Shown: piece after piece, positions 50,495-61,300 of the stretch
Position numbering within the stretch: position 1 is the stretch's first letter
Layout: each line of letters starts with the position of its first letter
Assembly: GCA_017979445.1 (NCBI GenBank)
Contig: CM030706.1
Coordinates: forward strand, 25,336,281 to 25,400,280
Direction: 5' to 3'
Origin: Akebia trifoliata
Taxonomy: Eukaryota; Streptophyta; Magnoliopsida; Ranunculales; Lardizabalaceae
Length of the DNA stretch: 64,000 nt
Translations under genes and position numbers: made by a program
Notes under the pieces: model-generated
Databases searched by the model: none
The model's input: the letters and a program-made list of their open reading frames with translations, nothing else
Told to the model about the DNA's origin: nothing

Positions 50495-51225
50495 GGTGAC
50501 CCCTAAACTTGATGTCGTTTTCATTTTTGACGATAATTCGAATTTCTGATCTCCAAAAATGACAAATAAATAGTCCATGTTTAATAATTTTTTGTTACGA
50601 ACCCAATGGTGTAATCAAATTTTACTAATTCTTTCTCTAACAAAAAATCACTATTTTAGTCTGGTCCAATCCGGTAATCGAGGATTTTGTAACTTTTATA
50701 TTTGGACTCGCATTTGAGCGTGCTTACAGGCTAAAGTATGTTTTTCGATCATTTTGAATCCAATGGTGAGGTCAGATTCCATTAAAATAATCAGAAACAT
50801 TATAAAGTTTTACCCCTAAGTCCCACTTTCAAGATTTTCTTAAAATTCTACTATTTATTTTTTCCTCGATATACGAATTGAAAATTTGGGATTTTACACA
50901 GTAGATTAGATTTTGCATCTTTGAATCAAACTTGTGCCTTATTATTTACTCATTTTTGCAATATTAATTAGTGCATATATATGTGGGTTAGGTCGAGATG
51001 TGAAATACAACATTGGGTCTATTGAAAGAATCCATTTCCTTAGGGCCCAACCAAGAACCAGAGAAGTTGTTGATGTGCCAGAGGAATGTGTACAAAATTA
51101 TTCATCCACAACAACGGAGTCCATCTCCTCCGTTAGACGATGATGGAGGTCAATCTGCAATGTACGAAAGAGCACGAAAAGGGAAGGGAGTTGCACAACC
51201 GAGTAGGAAAACTATGAGGAGTTAG

Positions 51226-51440
51226 TTAGATTTATTTTATTTTGCTTAATTTGTATTTTTATATGAATACAATGGATCCTGTATGAGACATGGGATGCAC
51301 AATTTTATTGTAATAACGTATACATGTGAATCGTAGTGATATAATGCAGTTGTATTTTATTTTGTGTACCGAATGTGAAGATAAATGACGAGTTTCAATT
51401 ATGATATGTATACATTGGTACTAAATTAAACCTTTTAATA
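51226..51440. other. 3' flank of the right PMD frame
   Basis: AT-rich DNA matching the left arm in reverse (about 16100-16412). No coding signal. Confidence 0.5.
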
Positions 51441-51788
51441 CTTACAGGTAATGTGGAAGAGGATGAGGGCGATCGTGATGTCAATATCAGTCAAAGAACA
51501 ATTGAAGGTGAGTCGCTTTGATTGTTTAATAATCACAATATGATTTAAAAGTATTTTATAAATGTATAACTTTTCTTACATGGTCCTTGTGATATGGAAA
51601 GTGAAATGAAACATTCGAAAAGTTTGGGCATCACGACGACCCGGGAGTACCTCAGAGAACGACACGTCAATACGAAAGAAAACATCCAAACGACAAAATG
51701 TGTCATTGCGAACTCGGGCAGCAACGTTGGGTAGAGTTAAAAGAAATAGATGAAACGACAATAAAGAAATAATTGAGTTCTCGTCAGG
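51441..51788 (+). pseudogene. exon-like blocks downstream of the right PMD gene
   Basis: A short block after acceptor TTACAG (51448) ending at donor GGTGAGT (about 51510) would read NVEEDEGDRDVNISQRTIE. A second block (about 51571-51788) ends CGTCAG then GTACAC. It is the counterpart of 15739-15960, but its long frame here is interrupted. These may be 3' untranslated or alternative exons. Confidence 0.4.
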
Positions 51789-52516
51789 TACACAAATATA
51801 AAATCCAATTTACTATGCCTTGTTGAATTATGAAAGCTGGAATCATTCAAATACTCATTGTTTCATATATTAAAGCAATATAACTATCATCTTTTAATTA
51901 TAATATTCTTGCCATATTGTGTGTAGATTCAGATGTTTGAGATGCGTATAACTAGCAGACAAAATACAAGATACTAAGGTATTGTTCTGACATTGCACCG
52001 TGACTCTATTATTTTTATATAATCAATGTTAGTGGAGAAGATTGACCCAATGATTTTTCTTAGACTCATATACTCAATCACTCATTGGGTGGTAGCAACA
52101 ATGACTTTGTTGGGAACTTAGATTTCTGATTTTTTCCTGTGTGGGTTTGTGAGAATTTTGAGATTTGGGTTGAGTTGAGATCTGTGTTTTGTTGTAATTT
52201 ATTGAAGATTACTTTTGGATTTTTAGTAGAGGAGAAGAAAAATTGAAGAATACCCATTTCTTAATACTTGCTATCAATTAATTGTATCTTAGCTATTACC
52301 TTCTTTTCTTACAAATTGTGTGGTTGCTCTAATTTTAGTCATTTGTTCGTGTTTTAACCATTGAAAAGGAGATTTACTCATTTGACAAATTCGGAGTTCT
52401 CATGTGACATTAGAGGCACTCCATTCAAATCAAATAAAGATAATTTGTTTCACTCATAGACATAGGTATTATTACTATACAAAGTGGATTTTGGATCCAA
52501 TGTTGAAAATCATGCG

Positions 52517-52748
52517 TCTGACATTGAAGAATTTACTTCTGATCTAATGTAGAAAGGTGCCTTCTGACATTGTCTATAATACTTCTGATCTAATGTTAAG
52601 AGGCACCTTTTGACATTGTCTATAATACTTCTGATCTAATGTCAGAAGGTGCCTTCTGACATTGAAGAATTTACTTCTGATCTAATGTCATAAGGTGCCT
52701 TCTGACATCTCCCAAAATAGTTCTGATCTAATGTCAAAAAGGCACCTT
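52517..52748. repeat. palindrome array of the right arm, first part
   Basis: About five units of the same palindrome family as 14150-15026, in mirror orientation. It starts CATGCGTCTGACATTGAAG. It is cut at about 52748 by DNA carrying a ubiquitin-protease fragment. Confidence 0.88.
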
Positions 52749-52750
52749 AT

Positions 52751-52939
52751 GTTTGGAGTGTTGATTCCATCTTATTCACCCTGCTGCTTGTAGCTGAGAA
52801 TAGGTGGTACAATTTTGATGACAATCAGATTTCATCCATTAACGAGGAAGACGTCAAGTTTGCTGCTGCTTATGTGTTATTCTACTTATGTGCTTACTTA
52901 GTTGTTAAGAAAAGTATTTTTATAATATTATGTATATAG
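52751..52939 (+). pseudogene. captured C-terminal fragment of a ubiquitin-specific protease (UBP)
   Basis: The frame from 52793 reads AENRWYNFDDNQISSINEED and then AAAYVLFY. This is the C-terminal end of the USP/UCH catalytic domain of plant deubiquitinases (motif WYxFDD...AAYVLFY). The catalytic His box (GGHYTA) that should lie just upstream is not readable, and the Cys box is absent. After LFY the frame runs into unrelated residues and stops at 52937. It sits inside the palindrome array of the right arm and is missing from the left arm, so it arrived later, probably as transposon-captured host DNA. The domain identity is firm; the parent gene is not known. Confidence 0.8.
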
Positions 52940-53767
52940 TGGTTGATATTTATTATACTAATTGTATCAAATTTACACTCAAAATGACATATATTAGACG
53001 GGTTTGAGGAGAAATTGCTCGGTGGTGATAGTGTGGATTTATGTCTATCTCCTCACCATCGGTGGGGCCTATAAGAATGCACCTGTAAAGACTCAACAGA
53101 GTTGCTGTACTGTTCGTGAGGAACATTTGTGGATGGTGTTTCATGGTAAGGCATCCGGCCTTTATAAATTTCTTGTCATATTGTGTATTGATTCTGATGT
53201 TTGAGATAGAGAGAACTAGCTGACCAAACACAAGATACTAAGGTATTGTTCTGACATTGCACCGCGAGTCTATTGTTTTTATAAAATCAATGTTAGTGGA
53301 GAAGATTAAAAGAATGATTTTTCTTAGACTTAGATACTCAATCACTCATTGGTAAGGCTTCCGGCCTTTATTTTTGTTACTGTTATGTTTTTGTTCTCTA
53401 TAGCTCTAGATTTTGTTAATTTATTGTTGTTTTGGGCAGCACTTGCATTGTTTAATATGTGATTCAGTTGTGTGTCCATATATGATATGTTAAATTTGCA
53501 ACCAAGATATGAGATCCAGTTGTGCATGGCCGTACATGATATTTTTCATTATATAACATCCCATGGTATGGACATACGGTTACACATTACTAGGGCGAAT
53601 CCTACTCACCAAAATTCGTGTAGTATACCTATATGTATGTAAGATGCTTTGATTCTGATTTTTGAAACATATATAAGTGATTTCTATATTTCAGTGATTT
53701 GTTAAGATGCACGTATTTTGCATACAAGTGTATCACGCACAACAAATAGTAACATAGGAAGACAATT
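52940..53767. other. insert in the right-arm array, with a local duplication
   Basis: Together with the UBP fragment this is about 1 kb not found in the left arm. 53175-53350 is a diverged direct copy of 51915-52092 (shared ACAAGATACTAAGGTATTG and TCTGACATTGCACCG). A short stretch at 53020-53160 looks exon-like but I do not recognise it. Confidence 0.55.
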
Positions 53768-53831
53768 AAAATAGTTCTGATCTATATCAAAAGGCATCTT
53801 ATGACATTGGTAAAAATACTTCTGATCTAAT
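53768..53831. repeat. palindrome array, second part (left piece)
   Basis: Remnant units of the array just before solo LTR D. Its last five bases CTAAT (53827-53831) are the target duplication of D. The array resumes at 55547. Confidence 0.75.
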
Positions 53832-55541
53832 TGAAAGCGCCCTCGATTAGCGGGGTGCGCAGATCCGCTTTTGACCTTTGAGGTTTGGGAGTCGCTACCT
53901 AGTTATTACGGTCTAGGAACCGATCAATGACTCTAAACGGATAAAACTAATCTAAAACAAACAAAAAAACTGAATCCGGGGATCATGTTACGGGATTGGA
54001 AGGTGTTAGGCACCAACCCCGCCCGGCCAAAGCCGGTCTCTACTAAATTCCCAAGTAAATTACATTGCTAAAACCTAGATAAAAATAAATAAAAATAAAA
54101 ATTTACCTTTCCGATAGCAAGGACTTTGTTCCCTCAGATCTGACAAAAGGAGCTCCTTGTACCATGCTCCCTTGCTTCGTTCTAGCTCCGGATTTGATTT
54201 CGGATCTCCTAGACCGAGGTATCTCCTTACTTTTGGATCTGAACTCTTCAAGTTTGTTGCGGATTTGGGGGTATTTTTGGAAGACTTTTAGGCGTTTCTT
54301 ATGCTAAAATCGAAGGGGGGATGTTAGGTAAGGAGTTGGGGCTACAAAACTAGGATTTATGGGGGGCTAGGGGAGCTTCTAGACCTACTTCTCTTAGGGT
54401 TTATGATTTGATACGAAAATAGGGTGTGAGCACCTCTATTTATAGATGTTTTTAGGGGTTGATTTGGATAGAGTTAGTGTTTAATTAGAGATCTTTTAAT
54501 TAGAGTTGTGTTTTAGTTTAACTTGTTTTAGGTAGAATTGTTTTTAAGTTAGAACTCTATCAGATAGAGTTATTATTTAATTAGAATTCTATTATGACTT
54601 TTGGTCTTATTTGATTGACTTTTAATGTTTTGACTTCAGTCTTAATTGATTGACTTTTAATATCTTGACTTCAGCCTTGCTTAATTGACTTTAATTTTGA
54701 CTTCAGTCTCACTTGATTGACTTTAATACCTTGACTTCAGTCTTTCTTGATATACTTTTAATTTTTGGAGAACCCCCCTCTAAAATATCTTTAATTCTTT
54801 GGACCCCCAAATGGAGGGGTCCTTAAAGAAATATCCCACGAATCCTCAACAATTTTACCTGAAAGTCCGATTGATCGATTTTTTAGTTCCAATTTTTAAA
54901 TTAATTTCATTAATATTTAAATTTAATTATTTAATATTTTATTTATTAATTTCGAAATTCTTTATCATGAAAATTGTGAAATTATCGTTTTGCCCCCGGA
55001 GAGGACTTTTCACGTTTTAAGTCGATTTTTTATGTTCCAGGATGTTTTAGAATCGATTTTTCGTAAGGAATTCAATGAAAATATTAGTTTGTGTCATTTT
55101 TGAAGTTTTTTTGTGTGAAATGATTGTAAACTTTATGAGGGGCATTTTCGTAATTTTGTCAAATTCTGTTAAAATTGGTGAAATGATTTATTTGTTTTTG
55201 ATTTGTTATTTTATGTGTTTGAGAGAATTTTCCTAAGCGTAACGTAGGCTCTAGGGTTGTTTTGATGTTAGGGGTATTTTGTTAATTTGGTAATTTTTTA
55301 GTGATTTTTATCGTGAAGTTCTTTTTGGTCTGCAAGATGATGATTTATATGTTTCTAGGGTCGTATTTTCCTAGCGTAGCGCGGTTTCTAAGGTTTTGTC
55401 AATTTGAGATACCTCATCCGGATTTCTAAAACATATCTGGTAACAAAATAAAGCAACGGAATACACATCCATCATTGGGAATCATTGCAATCGGATTGAC
55501 GAGTTGATTAATCAGGCGAGTGCAAAAATGGGGTGTCTACA
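53832..55541 (-). mobile_element. solo LTR D, a third LTR family
   Basis: 1710 bp from TGAAAGCGCCCTC to GGGGTGTCTACA, with a perfect TSD CTAAT at 53827-53831 and 55542-55546. Its conserved pieces (TTTGAGGTTTGGGAGTCGC, GGAAGGTGTTAGGCACC, and TGTAGACACCCC when reversed) are typical of a widespread plant gypsy-type LTR group, possibly Tat/Ogre-like. No interior is present. Confidence 0.9.
54590..54770 (+). repeat. short tandem repeat in LTR D
   Basis: About five imperfect copies of a 35-45 bp unit, TTGACTTCAGTCTT followed by TTGATTGACTTTTAAT. Confidence 0.75.
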
Positions 55542-55546
55542 CTAAT

Positions 55547-55712
55547 GTCAGAAGGCGCCTTCTGACATTGACTAACATATTGTTCTGATCTAATGTCAGA
55601 AGGAGCCTTATGACATTGACAAAATTACTTCTGATCTAATGTCAAAAGGCGCCGTCTGACATTGACTAACGTATTATTCTGATTTAATGTCAAAAGATGC
55701 CTTTTGACATTG
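55547..55712. repeat. palindrome array, second part (right piece)
   Basis: Three to four units with GGCGCC, GGAGCC or GATGCC centres and linkers such as GACTAACATATTGTTCTGATC. These variants resemble, in reverse, those at 62447-62710 more than those at 14150-15026. Confidence 0.85.
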
Positions 55713-56503
55713 AATAAACTACTATATAATAATTTTTCATGTATTCTGTATGTATTATGTTGGATTGCGTATTAATCAATATCAGGAACATTTCATATGT
55801 CAATTTTTAAGAAGAGATGCAGTTGAAATTTTTATAGAATTATATTTCATTTTCACAAGAAATAGGATGGTCACTATGATGAGAAGATCATCCTCACAAG
55901 AAATTAGCTCAATCTGAAACTTATAAATCCATCAAAAGTGATTTACAAATTATTGGACTAACTTTTTTCAGGATGATCTTCCCATCATAGAGATCATCCC
56001 CACAAAAAATCAGCTCAATCCCAAACTCCTAACCCATATTTTGAAAATTTATTAATGTTACGTTGTTTTTTACTTATGTAATTTCATATGGCATACCTTG
56101 ATCCGTTCCCTAAATATCAGCTTTGTAAATATATATTTATAAGGGTAATTTGATAATTTTCAATGCATTCTGCGTACACTATCAACCTTAACTATATTTG
56201 ACTCATCTACTTTGATTGTTTGATGCAGATTTGAACTATGTGGATGCTAAAATTCAATTTTATTGGTGTTAGCTGTTATTTCTATTTCTACGTGGCATCA
56301 AACATGAGTGGATTCATGCACCTATAATTGTTTATGTACTACAATGTGCTTATACTATATTTCTTTTTTCTGCTCAAGACTATCGGAGAGAGGTCTTTAA
56401 TGTTATTGATATTATTAAGGTTTATCAGGAACATTTCATGTCCATTTTTAAGAGGAGATGCTGTCGAAATTTCTATAGAATTATGAACTTTTTAAAATTA
56501 AAA

Positions 56504-56563
<60 letters not shown>

Positions 56564-56645
56564 GGGGGTGGTTCATGATTACTGAAACAAGGACAAATAT
56601 AACTGCTGAAAGTCATTGCCGTTTATGGAGAAAAGAAATGTGTAA
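55713..56645. repeat. outer part of the right inverted-repeat arm
   Basis: 56229-56490 is the reverse complement of about 3480-3960. Local similarity continues to about 56645 (GAAAAGAAATGTGTA), where the left arm meets the assembly gap. Two internal direct repeats are visible: CAGGAACATTTCAT...AAG(A)GAGATGC (55785 and 56428), and a block near 55868-55920 repeated at 55970-56030. No gene. Confidence 0.7.
56507..56560. repeat. (TA)27 microsatellite
   Basis: Perfect TA dinucleotide run. Confidence 0.97.
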
Positions 56646-57235
56646 CTTTATTCCTTATATAAGTGTATTTTTGAGTATATTTTGGAATGAGAAATATTTT
56701 TTGCATGTACCTTTGGGGATTAATTTGCAAGCATTGCCGTTTATTTAAAGAGATTCTAAATTTTGTCATTGTGTGTGAGTTGGCCAACATGGTTATTACC
56801 AAATACTACAATTTCAATCTTGAAGTTTTAAAGTTCTAGTAGGACCAATGCACTTAATTGCGATTGTCAAATAAAAAAAAGTTATTTCATATGGCATATT
56901 CACTTACACGGTTTAAAAATTTTAACTTGTACAAGGAATCTAATCTGATTTTAAGGATTCTATTTTTAAGGACTCTAAACTAATGTACCATTAGTTTTAT
57001 GGTAGGCATCATTTTTAAGTAACTTTTCTTGAAGTTAATCCAGATCAAATAAAAATTTAGGAATTGAAATTTATTTTGAAAATTTGGCAATAAAAGTTTA
57101 AAGTGGATATATTTTTCTGAAACTATTGAAAGGTCTTCCAAAGATTTGTTTTCAATTTTTTTCTCAATATTTACAGACTACTACAAATCATGGAACGAGA
57201 GTTATGGGATTGAATAAATAAAATTATTCAATATT
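56646..57235. other. no gene seen
   Basis: AT-rich DNA. I see nothing of note. Confidence 0.5.
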
Positions 57236-57600
57236 TAAGTCAAATCATTCACTCAGATTTACAAAGATCTTTGAAAATATTTTTATCCCGAGAATTTATA
57301 AAAGAATCAATATGTCAAAGATGTTAAGTCGAATCATTCACTCAGATTTACAAAGATCTTTGAAAATATTTTTGTCCCAAGAATTTACAAAAGAATCAAT
57401 ATGTCAAAGATGTTACGTCGAATCATTCACTCAGATTTACAAAGATCTTTGTAAATTAAATTTATCGAAATTTTACAAAAAAAATCAATGTGTCACAGAT
57501 GTCAAGTAAAGTCATTCACTCACTCAGATCTTTCAAATAAAAATTTCTCGAAATTTTACAAAATAATCAATGTGTCACATATGTCAAATTAAGTCATTAT
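57236..57600 (+). repeat. tandem repeat, unit about 90 bp, four to five copies
   Basis: Units begin near 57239, 57329, 57417 and 57508 and contain TCATTCACTCAGATTTACAAAG and CAAAGATGTTA in part. The first three are close and the last ones decayed. They end about 70 bp before the TATA box of the next gene, so they could act as upstream elements. The 65-codon frame within them is repeat-derived. Confidence 0.85.
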
Positions 57601-57666
57601 CTTTTTTTTTTATATTTTTCATGTATTGAATAAAATAAGGCTTCACAATAAACGAGCCTAAGATTC

Positions 57667-57674
57667 TATAAATA
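57667..57674 (+). promoter_or_regulatory. TATA box of the unknown gene
   Basis: TATAAATA in the context CTATAAATAGG, an ideal plant TATA box. Transcription would begin near 57700. The first ATG is at 57745. Confidence 0.65.
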
Positions 57675-58357
57675 GGAAGGTGTTTTTGCCCAAAAAATAC
57701 CAACACCTTCAGAGTTATTTTTACAAAGGTAAATCAGTTCTAACATGGCAAATGTGCTATCGAATGAGGTTGATGAGCTTAAACTTGATTATTATGAGCC
57801 TAAAATGTACTCGAAACTTATTGAATAAGCTGATAACCATGAGAAGGCTAGGAAAGATGCGTTCTGGTAAGATTTGCTTGATGACGGTAAGAATCTAAGG
57901 TGTATGATGCGAAGTCTGTGCATAAAAATTTCGTAAGGAGTTGTGTGGACAAAATTAAATAGTATAATATAGTTGCATGGTGACACAATCATTCATGATG
58001 AATTAAATAAAGTTTGGTAAGTAATATCTATTCTTTGGAACTATTAGTTCACGTCCAATCAACCTTAAACATAGTATCCACCTTTTGAGACATGTGGATA
58101 TTATGTATGTAGCAGTGTTAATCTGCATTTATTGACCCTAATAAATAAAGTGATAAATTGATTAATTTCTATGCAGGGAGTTAGGTGGGCAAAAGAAAAT
58201 ATGGTGACATGAGCATTCATGAGGAATTAAATGTCATTTGGTAAGCATTAAATATCAATGTAAATGCACTTAATAGCTCCATTAATAGTTATACGACTTC
58301 ACCTTCATTATATAGTCTTATTCAGGGAAAGAATCCAAATTTTATTCCTATTTAGAA

Positions 58358-61300
58358 TGTAACACCCCGCATTTTCAACTCATATCTCGAGGAAATTAAA
58401 TGGTGAGATTTTGAAGAAAATATCGAAGGAGAGACTTAGAGTAAAATACTCGGATCTTGTTATGATTAATTTCGAGGAAAATTCAACTTCGCCATTAGAT
58501 TCAAAAGGATTGAAATATATACATTAGCCTGTAAGCAAGTCCGAATTCGAATTCAATCCTCGAATTTCGTGTTAAGTGGGACCCAAAATAGTGGAATTTC
58601 GTTATAGCGAGAATCGAAAAGATTTGATGACACCATTAGATCCGAATCGAAAAATTATTCGAAATGGTATATTCGTTTGTCGTTTTCCGAGTCCGAATAG
58701 TTAAGTTATGATTGAAACTAGAAATAAGAGGGAAATTACAAGTATGCCCCTCACCTTTATTATAAAAAGGGATCTGATTTCTTTTATTTCATTCTTTCCT
58801 CTTCTTCTCTAAGAAAACCCCAAACGACAGCCACTTCTCCACCCTAAGGTTTCGACCCATTTCCGTCAAGTTTGTGCGCGAACGAAGCCGAGTTGAACCT
58901 CGACGAAGAAGGCAAAGTTGTCAACCACGACGAGGGCTACAACTTCACCACCTTTGGCTGTTCATTCTTGTTCGTTTTCTCCATCCTCCATCAAAAACAA
59001 GCTGGGTAGCTCGAGTAAACCTCCACATCTTCCGTCCGAGGGCTTCATCGAGTTAGGAGCTAGGTCTATACTTCATTTTAGAGGAGAAGGAAAATGTCAT
59101 TGTCGGATACCTTGCAAACCCTCGCTCGTTTCGCATCCAAGTCAGCCCAACCTCGACTCTTGAGCCATCCAACCTTGAGTTGTAGTGCTAGCTTGTACCC
59201 TTGGCGTTCACAACCAAGTAAGGGACTTCCAATTCTTATTGGTAGCTTTAGATTTCAGAAATGTGCATTTAGGATTTTGAAACAAAACTTATTGTTTGCA
59301 TTTAAATCGTAGAAATTGGTGTTTGATTCCAAATTCATGGTAGAAGTAGGTGTTTTATTTATGCTTTATCGAATTTTGATAACAAAATTGTGAGTGGGTC
59401 GAATGGTTCGAAGAATGGAAGAAGAAATTGAAAAAGGATCGAAAAACCCAAAAAATCGCGAGTGAGGTTCAGGCTGTAGGTGGGAAGGGTCGGTGCCACC
59501 GGCACCTACCGAAGTCATTCTGTCGGTCCCACCGACAGAATGTTGCTTCTGCCACCGACGAAATCAAGAAGCCGCCGAAAACTTTGTTCTGTCGGCAGGA
59601 CCGTCGGTCCCACCGACACTTGCCGATGTGTATTCTGTCGGTTCCACCGACAGCATATTGATTCTGCCACCGACAGACACAGTTTTGACCAGAACAGTGT
59701 TCTGACTCTTGGCTTGACCTCCTCACACCTTATACACTATTTCTCACCCTTTATTTTATTAAAAACATTTAAGTAAATGTTTTACTTTAAGTTCTTTAAT
59801 GAAATTAAGGTTTTACCCCCCATTTCGGAACAATGGGAATGGTTTTAAGATCCAAATCTCAAAGGATCAAAATCCAAATTTTGGATTTAAGAATAAAACG
59901 TAAATTTCAACGTTTTCGACAAATTTTCAAAATATAATAATTTTCACATTACTTTGAATTAGATTACAAAAACTATATGGTGTCGAATCTCATGATCAAG
60001 ACTTTCATTTCGAAAAACCCGTTTTTAATTTCGAGAACTTTGAAAAATTGAGTTTCTGACACTTAGCCAAATTTTCACCAGCTTCTCTATTTTTAACAGC
60101 TTTGGTCCCGAGAATCGTTGGGACCTTGTTTTTGAATAAACTTCGATTGTTTTCAATGGAAAGACCAAAAGAATGACTTTGAAAGATTGAAAATGAATGG
60201 TTGATTTGAAAGGATGAAAAGTGAGAATGTCGAGAGAATGGGAAAAAGGGAATGAACGGTAAAATGTCAGAATCACACCCGAGGGGTGATGTCTACATTT
60301 TACATTGTATGTTGTGTGTAGGTTGGTGAAAGGATATCCAGGTTATTAATGAAAGGGTTGCATGTTTATTTCCGATTATGTTAGCGCGTGCGCTGAGTAC
60401 TGTTATTTATTTTAGGCCGGGTGGCCACGGTTGCATGGTAGGAACTGGATATCCGTTCTCAATCCTGTTCTGTTAATTTTTCTTTTATTTTAAATGAAAA
60501 ATCATATATGTACATAGCTATTTTGTGAGTTGTTAAAGGGTTTGTGAATGCCTGAAGGGATAGTGTGTCACATCATCCGGAGGGGTACACTATCCTGGGA
60601 TGTACGGTAGGGACCACCAAACTCATACGTGGTATGGGACGCGTATGAGAGTGGAGTCACAACTGGAATCCGGGTCCATTCCTTTCTTATCTTTACCAGT
60701 GAACGTGTATTGTAAAGGTGGTCGTATACGAGTGGAGTGTCATTTGGGAATCACATGCACGCCTGATAGGCATAGACGAAGACGATTAATCAGTGATCAC
60801 TAACAATCTAGTAGTAGTCGAACGTTCTGACACATAGAAAAGAGACCCATTGCTTACGGTCACGTCAAACGGCCAGCCTGAGCTGGATAATGGTTTCGCA
60901 AGCGTGGTAGACACGACTAGCCACAAAATTAGGAACTACGATGTTATTGGGGAATATCATGTCCTGACTGGGAGCGATCCAGTCGTGAATCCCAACTCTT
61001 TAATTCCAATACTCCACCATTTGTATTATGTACCTATTGTTATATTTCGAATTATAAATGAGAAGCATGTCTATTATTTCAATGTTGGCAATATTATTTG
61101 CATAAAATGAAAAATTTATGATGAGTATGGATGATTGATGCTATGTGTAATTTTTAAAACTGTTTAGTTGCTCATCCCTGGCTATATGTACCAGTTGATC
61201 GTATTTTATCTTGTAAAATCTTGCATGTATTAAAATGTTCAGTATGCTTTATTCGATCATGCTTAGGAAGGGTTATTAGTAGGAATTGGTTGTGGACTTA

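Larger units (their letters stand above)
25202..50898 (-). mobile_element. solo LTR A (family 1), carrying nested insertions
   Basis: Starts TGTGGCGCCCC at 25202 and ends GGGATTTTACA at 50898, with a perfect 5-bp duplication CAGTA at 25197-25201 and 50899-50903. Its own DNA is only 25202-26132, 45355-47031 and 50500-50898, about 3.0 kb, one LTR's worth with no interior. It is therefore a solo LTR left by LTR-LTR recombination. Elements B and C were inserted into it afterwards. It is the oldest insertion in the stack and lies in a PMD intron. Confidence 0.9.
23538..51225 (+). pseudogene. plant mobile domain (MAIN-like) gene, right copy, split by 25.7 kb of LTR elements
   Basis: Same protein and exon plan as the left copy. 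Exons are 23538-23692, 23784-24457, 24532-about 24720, 24771-about 25175 and 50992-51225. Hallmarks include FIERWHPETNTFHLPFGEM, MNWLIQNF, YLLYILGCTIFADK and LYRQLGCASR. The donor GTAAGT after exon 1 and acceptors TTGTAG, TTTGCAG, TTAGCAG and GGGTTAG are visible. Defects are an early frameshift in exon 1 (before SEHEEENIPGGPVDAS), a 1-bp deletion at about 24418, a rearranged start of exon 4, and TAC changed to TAA at about 24955. The last exon ends KGKGVAQPSRKTMRS. The nested elements entered the intron between exons 4 and 5 (TSD CAGTA). The gene is dead, but its exons are clear next to the left copy. Confidence 0.9.

Noticed and set aside
57312..57509. 65-codon ORF
   Set aside because: It is the translation of the 90-bp tandem repeat.
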